DNA of 60,249 nucleotides from Deltaproteobacteria bacterium (GTDB lineage: Bacteria > Myxococcota > SpSt-1050 > JACRCP01), in NCBI GenBank assembly GCA_016218965.1, contig JACRCP010000392.1:1-60249 (forward strand), written 5' to 3'. The notes under the pieces were generated by a model. It saw nothing but the letters and a program-made list of their open reading frames with translations, had not been told where the DNA came from and ran no database searches. This document shows, in pieces, positions 49,901 through 57,153 of the stretch (position 1 is the first letter of the stretch; every line of letters begins with the position of its first letter). Both the position numbers and the translations under genes were made by a program.

Positions 49901-50252
49901 GCTCCTGCTCGGTCGTTTCCGTCGGGCCCGCGTCTGCCGGGCCCGCGTCTGCCGGGCCTGTGTCTGCCGGGCCTGTGTCTGCCGGGCCGGTGTCTGCCGG
50001 TCCCGTGTCGGCGGGTCCCGTGTCTGCCGGGCCCGTATCCTCGACGCCCGTGTCGGTGCCCGCGTCCTGTCCTCCGGCGTCGGCCTTTCCGCCGGTGTCC
50101 GGCTTTTCGCCGGCGTCCTCGCCGGGGCCACCCGTGTCGGTTTCGGGCCCGGCGTCCTTGGCGCCGTTCTCCTCCGAGCCTCCCCCGTTGCAGGCCGCGA
50201 GCGTCGCAGCCAGGAGCAGCGATAACAACAAAGACATTCTTTTCAGGGACAT
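46995..50252 (-). CDS. Large surface lipoprotein with PPC-like repeats and lamin-tail-like domain (1085 aa)
   Basis: ATG 50252 has GGAGGA 5 bases upstream. The signal peptide ends in the lipobox LAAC. A long Asp/Gly/Thr linker contains tandem ADTGP units. Several pre-peptidase C-terminal-like beta-sandwich domains follow, each opened by an EPN-type motif (EQEPNGFD, EAEPNDGFDTA, EETEPNDDIATAKL, VEANDDRAHATAL). Around residue ~800 lies a lamin-tail-like domain (GDLVLNEILADVP, QFVEVVNVSDRDLNLSTLSL). No catalytic domain is seen. A structural or adhesive outer-surface role is likely. It precedes the convergent terminator at 46939. Confidence 0.82.
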   Translation of the reverse strand: MSLKRMSLLLSLLLAATLAACNGGGSEENGAKDAGPETDTGGPGEDAGEKPDTGGKADAGGQDAGTDTGVEDTGPADTGPADTGPADTGPADTGPADTGPADAGPADAGPTETTEQEPNGFDPAAFEWVYQDITPPVIIDGNIDTPTETTDPNTGDPLTIPDYDGFQFTAKAGDYVRVELVAKDQLDPVVMVVDPETRGYVFFRGAYLTADKTSAMSVFIPSDGAYVIIVSDYNNLGDYPSNVGGIGYEYTLTVVYAGFTAAPLGALPHHDAHQMKVDEPDFFAHTPAGKELLQIETFAGRLPTPSPLDTVVTLFDAAGKTVVGTHDNINVNVDPPILDSFLRAYTAGSGEHIIVVEATFYTEQETDYELDVSALPPDQEAEPNDGFDTAFPFPFPGTIDGFIDVAKDGVDEYGDPIKVPDIDLFWFDGKAGDFVTFSIEAERKTPSSPLDSFVGIYQVVDTILGPYPVVIGINNNSVGLDSRADALIPEDGKYYVLVADSRNTQDNPDPVGGTEYVYSLKGEKGTLVAQTASSLPFVKTEAIDPGGTYKFYKFPVKKAQRVTISVKNAVGANAAFFPYVALYAPDFHTPIDAAGDGIETAVALERIFVENATFMIGISDYAGEGGPDFKFDLSITAFDIPSIEETEPNDDIATAKLLDQNPELAFGTLDGDTQTDMADVYKFTAVVGQMLTARLSGGAAPEILDTMLRILDETGAELASNDDFGSTYYSGFEKWPIPYDGTFYLSVEPQIDYGPVAGSYVLEFMLETCSPGAGAPVAGDLVLNEILADVPAGAAGDANGDGTTDAAEDQFVEVVNVSDRDLNLSTLSLHNGTKAVHKFACGTLVPSDAVLLVFGGGAPAGTFGGAVLVVSRGLEITSAGDTVSIKDGATTVASHTFGNVANDGQSITRDPDITGNFVKHSTATGANGALFSPGVRANGLPFSVQGTPVAEVEANDDRAHATALPALPAAAKGTLKFWETAGDDLEDWFSFAGTAGQKLTVRTYPGASPDITDTKLALYDANGNALSADAKDDIDFGNWYSEIVDFVLPASGTYYVQVMAEQGYGNIPPGGDEPGSYVCDVFVTP
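49924..50043. repeat. 15-bp coding minisatellite (ADTGP repeats)
   Basis: Eight 15-base units, consensus GGGCCCGTGTCTGCC, run head to tail in the linker of the lipoprotein gene. Each encodes one Ala-Asp-Thr-Gly-Pro type unit, so copy-number changes keep the frame. Confidence 0.85.
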
Positions 50253-50311
50253 GAAATCCTCCTTCCCCGTACGACGAGGAAAATCACTGCCGGCGGACAT
50301 CGCCAGCTTGG

Positions 50312-51454
50312 TCACTTTTCGTTAAACTTGAACGCGTACAGCATTTTGTCGAACGACGCGACGTAGAGCATGTTGCCGTCGACGACAGGGTCGGCCTCGA
50401 TCTTGCCGGCGGTCTTGAACTTGTAGATCGGCTGGAGCGTGGCCCGGTCGAGGACGTACACGGTGCCGTCCCCCTGCCCGCCGGCCGTGATGACGTAGTT
50501 TTTGAAAAACGCCGGGTATGCGACTATCGGGCCGGCGGTGGCGAACTTTCCCTTGAGCGCGCCGGTTTTTGCGTCGAGGGCGTACAGGTTCTTGTCGTTG
50601 CTTCCGCAGTAGACCACGCCGTCACTCACGCGAGGGCTCGAGTTCACCCACTCGCCGGTCTTGTACGCCCAGACCTTGTTCCCCGTGGTGGCGTCGATGG
50701 CATAAATGTTGCCGTCGTTGCTTCCCACGTAAACGATGCCGTCCTCGACAGCGGGCGAGGAGGTCACGCCGTCGTCGGTCTTGAACTTCCACTTGAGCTT
50801 GCCGTCCGCAGTGTTCACGGCGTACAGGTGGTGGTCGAGGTTGCCGACGTAGAGGACGCCGCCGGCTGTCACCGGCGACGAGTACGAGAACTCCCCGACG
50901 ACGAGCGGGGGTTCGGCAGGCGGCGGAGGCTCGGCGCCCTCGGCGGGGGCCGGAACCGGTTCGGGCTTGGGAGGGAACACCCACACCGTTTCGCGGGTCT
51001 CGCCGTTGAGGGCATAGATGTGGCCGTCATACGAAGTGAAGTACACGATCCCGTTCTCGATCACCGGGTCGGACTTGATGGGCTTTTTTGTCGCGAACTT
51101 CCACTGCTCGCGCCCCTGGCTGTCAATCGCGTAGAACGTGTAGTTGATGCTCCCGAAGTAGAACTTGTCCCGGTAGAACTTGGGGGAGGCGATCACGTTC
51201 ATCGACGAATTGAACCGCCACTTGTACACCGCCGTGTTCTTGTCGATGGCGGTCACGGCGCCATCCTCGTTGCCGAACACCAGCATGTCCTTTGTGACCG
51301 CGGGCGTGGAATAGATCGGCGCCCCGCCGGCAAAAGTCCAGGCGAGCTCGACGGGGTCCTTCTTGCATCCCGAGAAAGCCACCGCCACACAGGCACAAAG
51401 CACCGCCGCGCAGACGCGTGCGGCCATGTCGGTGCGAAGTCTGCGATCGTTCAT
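50312..51454 (-). CDS. PQQ-repeat beta-propeller lipoprotein, BamB-like (380 aa)
   Basis: AAGGAGGG precedes the ATG. The signal peptide ends in the lipobox AFSGC. The rest is made of PQQ-like propeller blades (VYVGSNDGNIYAIDATTG, LYVGNLDHHLYAVNTADG, VYCGSNDKNLYALDAKTG), with one Pro-rich loop (PPKPEPVPAPAEGAEPPPP). BamB, the outer-membrane assembly lipoprotein, has this architecture, but generic PQQ-repeat lipoproteins are also common. No PQQ catalytic site is seen. Its gene starts after a probable promoter and ends 59 bases before the start of the next lipoprotein gene on the same strand. Confidence 0.82.
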   Translation of the reverse strand: MNDRRLRTDMAARVCAAVLCACVAVAFSGCKKDPVELAWTFAGGAPIYSTPAVTKDMLVFGNEDGAVTAIDKNTAVYKWRFNSSMNVIASPKFYRDKFYFGSINYTFYAIDSQGREQWKFATKKPIKSDPVIENGIVYFTSYDGHIYALNGETRETVWVFPPKPEPVPAPAEGAEPPPPAEPPLVVGEFSYSSPVTAGGVLYVGNLDHHLYAVNTADGKLKWKFKTDDGVTSSPAVEDGIVYVGSNDGNIYAIDATTGNKVWAYKTGEWVNSSPRVSDGVVYCGSNDKNLYALDAKTGALKGKFATAGPIVAYPAFFKNYVITAGGQGDGTVYVLDRATLQPIYKFKTAGKIEADPVVDGNMLYVASFDKMLYAFKFNEK

Positions 51455-51505
51455 CGTTCCCTCCTTGGAATCGGGTAATCTGCGACGCCCAATTGAATGC
51501 GGCCC

Positions 51506-51534
51506 ACCCTACAACGGGCAAAAACGGAAGTCAA
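51506..51534 (-). promoter_or_regulatory. Probable promoter of the PQQ-repeat lipoprotein gene
   Basis: On the minus strand TTGACT (51534-51529), 17-base spacer, TAGGGT (51511-51506). The -10 box is poor; spacing is ideal. Confidence 0.45.
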
Positions 51535-51573
51535 ACGGCAAATTGCCCTCTCGGATTTGAAATACGCGGCGGA

Positions 51574-51734
51574 ACACCCCACCCCGGCACGTCCTTCCTC
51601 CCCGGCTCGCGAATGCTCCGCCGGGTGTTTCATTGCTTTCGGCCCAAAGTCGGGGCGAGCCGGGGCTCCAGGGCGCGTCCAGCCTTCGCAGCCGAAGCCG
51701 CTGCTTCGGCGGAGTAGGCCCGGGGTGGGGCTCC
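51574..51734. repeat. GC-rich inverted-repeat element
   Basis: The left arm has CACCCCACCCCGG and the right arm CCCGGGGTGGGGCTCCG, with GCCGAAGC-type hairpins between. It occupies most of the 51455-51779 gap, where no gene is seen. It could help terminate the convergent-side transcripts but lacks a T-run. Confidence 0.5.
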
Positions 51735-51779
51735 GGGTGTTGACTGCGGACGTACTCCGGATGGGAGTTGCCTCCTGCC

Positions 51780-54170
51780 TCATTTGGTCACGCAGCACCG
51801 GAAACCGAGGGTGTCGCGCATCTCGGTCAGCGGCAGGGGACTGGACTGCCCGTCGAGGTAGTTGAGATCCGACGAGCAGGTCGAGTTCAAGTCGGTGCTC
51901 GCGTAGCTGCCGCCCATGATCTTCCGGTCGCCGCTCGACGAATACTGCGTGTCGGTCCACTCCCAGACGTTGCCGCTCATGTCAACCGAGCCCACCTGCG
52001 AAATGCACCTGACGTACGACCCCGTTTTCGCGGGGGACGTGGCGCCGCTGTTGACGAGGCACGCGGCCGCGTCGTACGTGTTCCCGTAGGGGTAGTTGTT
52101 GGTCTGCGGCCCGGCGCACGCGGTCTGCCACTCGTTGGCCTTGCAGAGCCTCTTCCCCGAGTTGGCGCAGACCTTCTTGGCCTGGTGGTACGTGACGTTG
52201 TTGATGGGCGGCATCCCCGCGACCGCGGCCGCCCGGGCGGTGGTGTCGGTCCCGTCCTCGCCGCCCAAGTCGCCGTCCCGAAGCGACGCCTCGAACCTGT
52301 CGACGCACGCGGTGAGTCCCGGCAGGTAGATCATCCCCGACGGGCACCCATCGGTTTCGATGGTCCGGCACGACTGCTGCCAGCAGAAAGTGCCCGGGTC
52401 GCACGCGGGCGTGCACCCGGCGTCCTCGGGCACGCAGGCGCCGTTGTCACAGGCGAAGCCGAAGTCGCACGGCGGGAAGCACTTTTTGACGCACTGCCCC
52501 TGGATGCACTCTTCGTTGGTCCCACACGGCGGGTTGCACTGCGGCGGGGGGCAGCTCAGGCAGATCCCGGTGGTGCCCCGGAGGATCCAGCACTGCTCCC
52601 CCCCGCAGTCGGCGTTCGATGTGCACACGGGGACGCAGGTGGACGTGAACAGTCCGCACACGAGTCCCTGCGCGCACTCGCTCCCGCCGGCTGTACACGC
52701 CTCGCCGCACTGTTTGCCCGGGTACACGCAGGCGCCGCCTTGGCAAGTCCCGTCGGGCTGGCAGTCACCGTCAACCGTGCACGCGATGCACCTCCCCGGG
52801 GTCGTGGCCGTGTCGCATTTCATGGGCGGGGGGCAGGCATTGGAGTCCCAACAGCCGGGTATGCAGCCTCCGTCCACACAGACGCTTCCGATGGAGCACT
52901 GGCCGTCGTCGAGGCATTCGACGCACTTTCCCGTCGAGACCTCGCAGTGCCCGTAGGGGCAGTCGGCGTCGCCGGTGCACTTGACCTGGCAGGCGTTCGA
53001 GACGCACTTCGAGCCGCTGCCGCAGTCGGCGTCAAAGAGGCACTCGACGCACGTGCCGTTTGCGCCGATTGAAGGCTCGCACTTGAGCGGCGGCTGGCAG
53101 TCGCGGTTTGACGCGCACCCGACGACGCAGTTGTTGTCCGAATCGCAGATGTTCCCGAGCGGGCAGTCGTCGGTGATGAGGCACTGCACGCAAAGACCGG
53201 ACCCGGTGTCGCACCTGAGCCCGCCGCAGTCGTTGTCGGACGAGCAGATGGTCACGCAAATGCCGTTTCGGCAGGCCTGGTTCCCGGATGTGCAGTCGGT
53301 GTCCCCAAGGCACTCGACGCAGGCGCCGTGTTTGCCCTCGGCGGGGTCGCAGAGCAGCGGGTCGGGGCAGTCGCGCATCGAGGCGCAGCCCGGGACGCAT
53401 GCGCCGGTTTCGTCGCAGATGTTCGCGATGGGGCACTGGTCGGTGCTCACGCAGTCGACGCACTGCTGTGTCTGCGTGTTGCATCGCCGCCCGGGGCAGT
53501 CCAGGTCGCTGGTGCAGGCGAACGAGCACTGCCCGTCGTTGCACTGGTAGTTCCCCGGGCAGTCCTCTTTGGAGAGGCACTGGACGCATTCTCCGTTTGC
53601 GCCGCGGGCGGGGTCGCACACGAGGCCGGCGGGGCAGTCGCGGTTCGAGCGGCAGCCAGTGACGCACTTTTCATTGACGCAGAGCTCTCCCAGGTCGCAC
53701 TCGCTGTCGGCGTGGCAGGGCGCGCCGCTCTCGGGTTTGCAGGCGTTTGACTGGCAGACGAAATCCGCCGCGCAGTCGCCGTCCTTGAGACACTCGACGC
53801 ACAGGCCGGTCAGCGTGTCGCACTTCCAGCCGTCGCAATCCGCGTCGCTTGCGCAGATCGTCTGCGGCTTGCAGGCGCCGCCGATGCACGATTCGCCCTC
53901 GGCGCAGTCAAGCGCGCCCAGGCACTCGACGCATCCGCCGGTCGAGAGCTGGCAGTGCGGGGTGGGTGACTCGCAGTCCGCGTCGCGCCCGCAGCCGCCG
54001 CCCCCGCCGTCGCCGCCCGACCCGCCGCCGTCCCCCTTTTTCCCTCCATCGTCTGCAACCCCGCCGTCCTCGTCGCCGTCGTCCGTCCCGTCGACCTTGG
54101 CGCCCGACGTGCAGCCGACCAGGGCAAAACACAGAACCCCCGCGAGCAACAGACACGCTTTGAACTTCAT
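51780..54170 (-). CDS. Cys-rich repeat lipoprotein with FGE-sulfatase/FISUMP-like domain (796 aa)
   Basis: The signal peptide ends in the lipobox ALVGC, followed by a Gly/Asp linker. About twenty Cys-rich modules follow, each with a C-x-x-D-x-D-C-like core (CASDADCDGWKC, CRSNRDCPAG, CSSDNDCGGLRC), alternating with CVECL units. The C-terminal ~185 residues are a formylglycine-generating-enzyme-like domain (MIYLPGLTACVDRFEASL, KRLCKANEWQTACAG, VDMSGNVWEWTDTQY, IMGGSYAS, LGFRCC). Such proteins are common on myxobacterial surfaces. Catalysis is unlikely. The modules are probably disulfide-rich extracellular spacers. Confidence 0.85.
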   Translation of the reverse strand: MKFKACLLLAGVLCFALVGCTSGAKVDGTDDGDEDGGVADDGGKKGDGGGSGGDGGGGGCGRDADCESPTPHCQLSTGGCVECLGALDCAEGESCIGGACKPQTICASDADCDGWKCDTLTGLCVECLKDGDCAADFVCQSNACKPESGAPCHADSECDLGELCVNEKCVTGCRSNRDCPAGLVCDPARGANGECVQCLSKEDCPGNYQCNDGQCSFACTSDLDCPGRRCNTQTQQCVDCVSTDQCPIANICDETGACVPGCASMRDCPDPLLCDPAEGKHGACVECLGDTDCTSGNQACRNGICVTICSSDNDCGGLRCDTGSGLCVQCLITDDCPLGNICDSDNNCVVGCASNRDCQPPLKCEPSIGANGTCVECLFDADCGSGSKCVSNACQVKCTGDADCPYGHCEVSTGKCVECLDDGQCSIGSVCVDGGCIPGCWDSNACPPPMKCDTATTPGRCIACTVDGDCQPDGTCQGGACVYPGKQCGEACTAGGSECAQGLVCGLFTSTCVPVCTSNADCGGEQCWILRGTTGICLSCPPPQCNPPCGTNEECIQGQCVKKCFPPCDFGFACDNGACVPEDAGCTPACDPGTFCWQQSCRTIETDGCPSGMIYLPGLTACVDRFEASLRDGDLGGEDGTDTTARAAAVAGMPPINNVTYHQAKKVCANSGKRLCKANEWQTACAGPQTNNYPYGNTYDAAACLVNSGATSPAKTGSYVRCISQVGSVDMSGNVWEWTDTQYSSSGDRKIMGGSYASTDLNSTCSSDLNYLDGQSSPLPLTEMRDTLGFRCCVTK

Positions 54171-54231
54171 TTTCCTGCCCTCCACGGCATCCGGCAATGC
54201 CTGACATACTACGGCGTCCCCCGCCGCCCGC

Positions 54232-54247
54232 TGTGACTCAGGTCACG
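54232..54247. promoter_or_regulatory. CRP-like palindrome TGTGA-N6-TCACG
   Basis: TGTGACTCAGGTCACG matches the CRP core (TGTGA-N6-TCACA) in 9 of 10 positions. It lies between the divergent starts of the Cys-rich lipoprotein gene (54170) and miaB (54323). Confidence 0.45.
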
Positions 54248-54322
54248 GAATCCTAAAAGCCAAACCACGCTTTGTCAAACCCGGCTTGATCGCGCCGGCG
54301 TTTTCGGATACCAAGAAAAGCG

Positions 54323-55651
54323 ATGAAGTACTTCATCGACACGTTCGGGTGCCAGATGAACGTCCGCGACAGCGGCGAGATGGCCGACGCTTTGCGCGAG
54401 GCGGGGTACGAGCCTGCCGAGGCGCCCGGGGAGGCTGACCTCATCCTCGTGAACACCTGTACGGTGCGCCAGAAGGCGGCGCACAAGGGGGTCTCGGCGG
54501 TCGGGCGTTACGTAGCGCTCAAGAAGGAGAACCCCAAACTCGTTGTCGGCGCGTGCGGGTGTTACGCGCAGGAGGCGGGGGAGCGGCTTCTTCAAGAGGT
54601 CCGCGGCGTCGACATCGTCGCGGGGCCCGATGCCAAAGGTCAGATCGCCTCGCTTGTCGAGGAGAGGCGGGGCACAAAAAAGCCGGTGGTCGCGACGGAG
54701 CTTCACGGGTCGGGCGGCGGGGCGAGTCGGGATTCCCCGGCCCCGACGTCGCGCCGGCGGACTCCGGCGGGCCCGACCGCGCTCGTCACCATCATGCAGG
54801 GCTGCGACAACTACTGCTCGTTCTGCGTCGTGCCATACGTTCGCGGGCCCGAGGTGAGCCGCCCGCCGGACGAGATCGTCGCCGAGGTCCGCGACCTTGC
54901 CGCGATGGGCGTGCGCGAGGTGACGCTTCTGGGTCAAAACGTCAACTCGTACGGGGCCGGGACCGGCGCCGACTTCGCGGCCCTTCTCGACCTCGTCTGC
55001 GCCGTTTCGGGGATCGCCCGCGTGAGGTTCACGACGTCGCACCCGAAGGACCTGACGGAGCGCCTCGCGGAACGGTTTGCGACTCTCCCGGCGCTCATGC
55101 CGCAGATACACCTTCCGGTTCAGAGCGGATCGGACACGGTGCTGGCCCGCATGAACCGGAAGCACACGCGCGGGGACTATCTCGACAAGGTCACAATGCT
55201 CCGGCGGCACCGCCCGGGGATCGCCGTCACGACCGACATCATCGTCGGGTTCCCGGGCGAAACGGCCGGCGACTTCGCGGCCACGATTTCGCTCGTGCGC
55301 GAGGTCGTTTTTGACGGGGCGTTCTCGTTCAAGTACTCGCCGCGCCCCGGGACCGCGGCCTCGCGCCTTGATGACGACGTGCCGCCGGACGAAAAGTCCA
55401 GGCGCCTTTCGGTGCTCCAGGAGATCCTCGACAGGATGGCGTTCGAGCGCAGCCGCGCGCTTGTGGGCGCCGCCGTCCCGGTGCTTGTCGAGGGGCCCGC
55501 GCGCGACCCCGGGACGGTCTTCGGCCGGACCCCCTGCAACCGCGTGGTGAATTTTGTTGGCAACGGGCACGACATAGGCGCTATATTAGAAGTCGACGTG
55601 AACGAGGCGTTGGCCCACTCGCTCTTGGGCATGCCCTCGCCGCCCCGCTGA
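54323..55651 (+). CDS. miaB: tRNA-2-methylthio-N6-dimethylallyladenosine synthase (442 aa)
   Basis: Radical-SAM methylthiotransferase modifying i6A37 of tRNA. The N-terminal domain has the three auxiliary-cluster Cys (DTFGCQMN, LVNTCTVR, GACGCYAQ). The radical-SAM CxxxCxxC is MQGCDNYCSFCVVPYVRG. IHLPVQSGSDTVLARMNRKH and the C-terminal TRAM-like segment follow. Specific to MiaB is DTFGCQMNVRDS. A 20-residue Ser/Arg-rich loop (residues ~133-148) separates the first two domains. The bifunctional-nuclease-type gene follows 15 bases later. Confidence 0.95.
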   Translation: MKYFIDTFGCQMNVRDSGEMADALREAGYEPAEAPGEADLILVNTCTVRQKAAHKGVSAVGRYVALKKENPKLVVGACGCYAQEAGERLLQEVRGVDIVAGPDAKGQIASLVEERRGTKKPVVATELHGSGGGASRDSPAPTSRRRTPAGPTALVTIMQGCDNYCSFCVVPYVRGPEVSRPPDEIVAEVRDLAAMGVREVTLLGQNVNSYGAGTGADFAALLDLVCAVSGIARVRFTTSHPKDLTERLAERFATLPALMPQIHLPVQSGSDTVLARMNRKHTRGDYLDKVTMLRRHRPGIAVTTDIIVGFPGETAGDFAATISLVREVVFDGAFSFKYSPRPGTAASRLDDDVPPDEKSRRLSVLQEILDRMAFERSRALVGAAVPVLVEGPARDPGTVFGRTPCNRVVNFVGNGHDIGAILEVDVNEALAHSLLGMPSPPR

Positions 55652-55666
55652 TGAAGGAGCTTTCAG

Positions 55667-56149
55667 ATGATCGAGGTCAACGTGCTCGGGCTCATGGTCG
55701 ACCCGTCGAACAACTCGCCGGTGGTCGTGCTCAAGGAGGTCAACGGGGAGAAGATTCTCCCCATATGGATAGGCCCGGTCGAGGCGTTCGCAATTCAGAA
55801 CGGTCTCGAGCACAGCACGCCCCCGCGTCCGATGACCCACGACCTGCTCCACAACGTGATCGGCAGGATGGGCGGCGCAGTCCAGAAAATCGAGGTCAAC
55901 GACCTGAAGGACAACACGTTCTACGCGCTCATTCACGTGGACCGGGACGGCGAAAAGATCGTCATAGACTCCCGGCCGTCGGATGCGATCGCCTTGTCGG
56001 TGCGCTGCAGCGCGAGGATCTTCGTCGACGAGTCGGTGTTCGAGAAGCTCACCAAACCCGAGGGCAAGGAGGGGGAGGAGGGCGGCGACAAGTGGGAGAA
56101 GCTCCTTGCCAATCTCAGCCCCGAAGCCTTCGGGAAGTACAAAATGTGA
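55667..56149 (+). CDS. Bifunctional nuclease (BFN) family protein (160 aa)
   Basis: BFN/DUF151 domain: VNVLGLMVDPSNNSPVVVLK, LPIWIGPVEAFAI, TFYALIHVDRDGEKIVIDSR and the diagnostic SRPSDAIALSVRCSARIFVD. The C-terminal ~35 residues (KPEGKEGEEGGDKWEKLLAN) are charged and variable. Plant and bacterial relatives have nuclease activity reported; the cellular role is unclear. GAAGGAG lies 7 bases before the ATG, and the stop overlaps the next start by TGATG. Pairing with miaB is seen in many deltaproteobacteria. Confidence 0.9.
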   Translation: MIEVNVLGLMVDPSNNSPVVVLKEVNGEKILPIWIGPVEAFAIQNGLEHSTPPRPMTHDLLHNVIGRMGGAVQKIEVNDLKDNTFYALIHVDRDGEKIVIDSRPSDAIALSVRCSARIFVDESVFEKLTKPEGKEGEEGGDKWEKLLANLSPEAFGKYKM

Positions 56150-56583
56150 TGGCATTTGCGGCAGATCCCGGGGAAGGCGGTTTGCGCGTCTTCGCGAAGC
56201 TGGCGGCGGTTCACTGGTTTCCGCTGTTTGCGTACCTTGGGGCGATACACTACCTCTCGAGCATGTCCCAGCCTCCTCCGCTGCTCCAGTTCAGATGGGA
56301 CAAGGCCGGGCATTTCGTCGAGTTCCTGCTGCTTGCCGTGCTCTCGTCGCGGGCGCTCCACCGCACCTTCCCGGCTCTGGCGCTCTCGTGGGTCGTCGTC
56401 CTTTCCGGGGTCTTCGGGTTCCTCTACGGCACGGTTGACGAGTACCGCCAGAGCTTCGTCCCGGGACGGATGGCCGATTTCCTCGACGCCGTCGCCGACG
56501 CCGTCGGGGCGTTTGCGGGGGCGGGCGCGTACGTGGCGTTGATTTCGCGGTGGCGGGGAAGAGTTGAGGGGTTGAGAGGTTGA
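56149..56583 (+). CDS. VanZ-like membrane protein (144 aa)
   Basis: Small integral membrane protein with four hydrophobic segments and VanZ-family motifs: DKAGHFVEFLLLAVLSSRAL and YGTVDEYRQSFVPGRMADFL. VanZ relatives affect teicoplanin sensitivity in enterococci, but most are of unknown function. ATG 56149 forms TGATG with the upstream stop. The last residues are followed by G/T-rich simple repeats. Confidence 0.85.
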   Translation: MAFAADPGEGGLRVFAKLAAVHWFPLFAYLGAIHYLSSMSQPPPLLQFRWDKAGHFVEFLLLAVLSSRALHRTFPALALSWVVVLSGVFGFLYGTVDEYRQSFVPGRMADFLDAVADAVGAFAGAGAYVALISRWRGRVEGLRG

Positions 56584-56611
56584 GGAGTTGAGGAGTTGGG
56601 GAGTTCAGGGG
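56561..56611. repeat. GTTGAGGAG-type simple repeats
   Basis: GAGTTGAGGGGTTGAGAGGTTGAGGAGTTG-like units, cited here only as repeats of GAGTTGAGG, run across the end of the VanZ-like gene into the gap before the cNMP-binding gene. Confidence 0.6.
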
Positions 56612-56613
56612 TT

Positions 56614-56640
56614 TTGACAGGTCCCCGGCATTGGTATAGC
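56614..56640 (+). promoter_or_regulatory. Possible promoter of the cNMP-binding gene
   Basis: A perfect TTGACA (56614-56619), but TATAGC (56635-56640) is only 15 bases away, shorter than optimal. Confidence 0.4.
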
Positions 56641-56675
56641 GTAGGGGCCGCTCTAACCCGTACCGCGGGGGTGTC

Positions 56676-57149
56676 ATGGAGAAGGCCGAGGTCATCAAGA
56701 CGTGCAAGCTCTTCGCGGGGCTCCCCGACGATGCGGTTTCGTACGTCGCCGATCTGTGCGATGAGCGCGAGTTTCCCGCCGGAGGGGACGTGTTCGTCCA
56801 GGGCGGCGCGGGTTCGTCGCTTTTTGTCATCGGGTCGGGGATGGTCCGCGTAGTGGTGCGGCGCGCCGACGGCCGCGAGTCGGTTCTCGGCAGCCTTGTG
56901 GCGGGCGAGTACTTCGGCGGGATGTCGATTTTGCGGGGGGGGGCGCGGATGGTGACGGCCCGCGCCGATTCAAACACCGAGCTTCTGGAGCTGTCGCAGC
57001 AGAAGTTCCTGGACAACATGCACAAGGAGCGGCCGCAGCAGGCAATGAAGCTTCTGCTCGCGCTCGTCATGGATCTGACCAAGCTCATCAGGGAAAACGA
57101 GGCCTTTTTCCGCGAGGCGCTCGCGGCGCGGGCCGCTGTGGAGAAATGA
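56676..57149 (+). CDS. Cyclic-nucleotide-binding domain protein (157 aa)
   Basis: A single cNMP-binding domain: CKLFAGLPDDAVSYVADLCD, FPAGGDVFVQGGAGSSLFVI and the phosphate-binding cassette GEYFGGMSILRGGARMVTA. The canonical Arg of the cassette (normally GE-x-AL-x-x-x-x-RTA) is here Arg-Met. A C-terminal helix (LVMDLTKLIRENEAFFREAL) replaces the helix-turn-helix, so it is not a CRP-type DNA-binding protein. It probably acts by protein contact. It is 4 bases upstream of the reductase gene and surely co-transcribed with it. Confidence 0.88.
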   Translation: MEKAEVIKTCKLFAGLPDDAVSYVADLCDEREFPAGGDVFVQGGAGSSLFVIGSGMVRVVVRRADGRESVLGSLVAGEYFGGMSILRGGARMVTARADSNTELLELSQQKFLDNMHKERPQQAMKLLLALVMDLTKLIRENEAFFREALAARAAVEK

Positions 57150-57153
57150 GCTA

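Noticed and set aside
49924..50043. Tandem repeats that could suggest a CRISPR array
   Set aside because: Units are 15 bp, contiguous without spacers, in frame in a lipoprotein linker, and no cas genes are nearby.
56676..57149. Assigning the cNMP-binding protein as the CRP that binds 54232-54247
   Set aside because: It has no helix-turn-helix; the chain ends after the cNMP domain and one helix.
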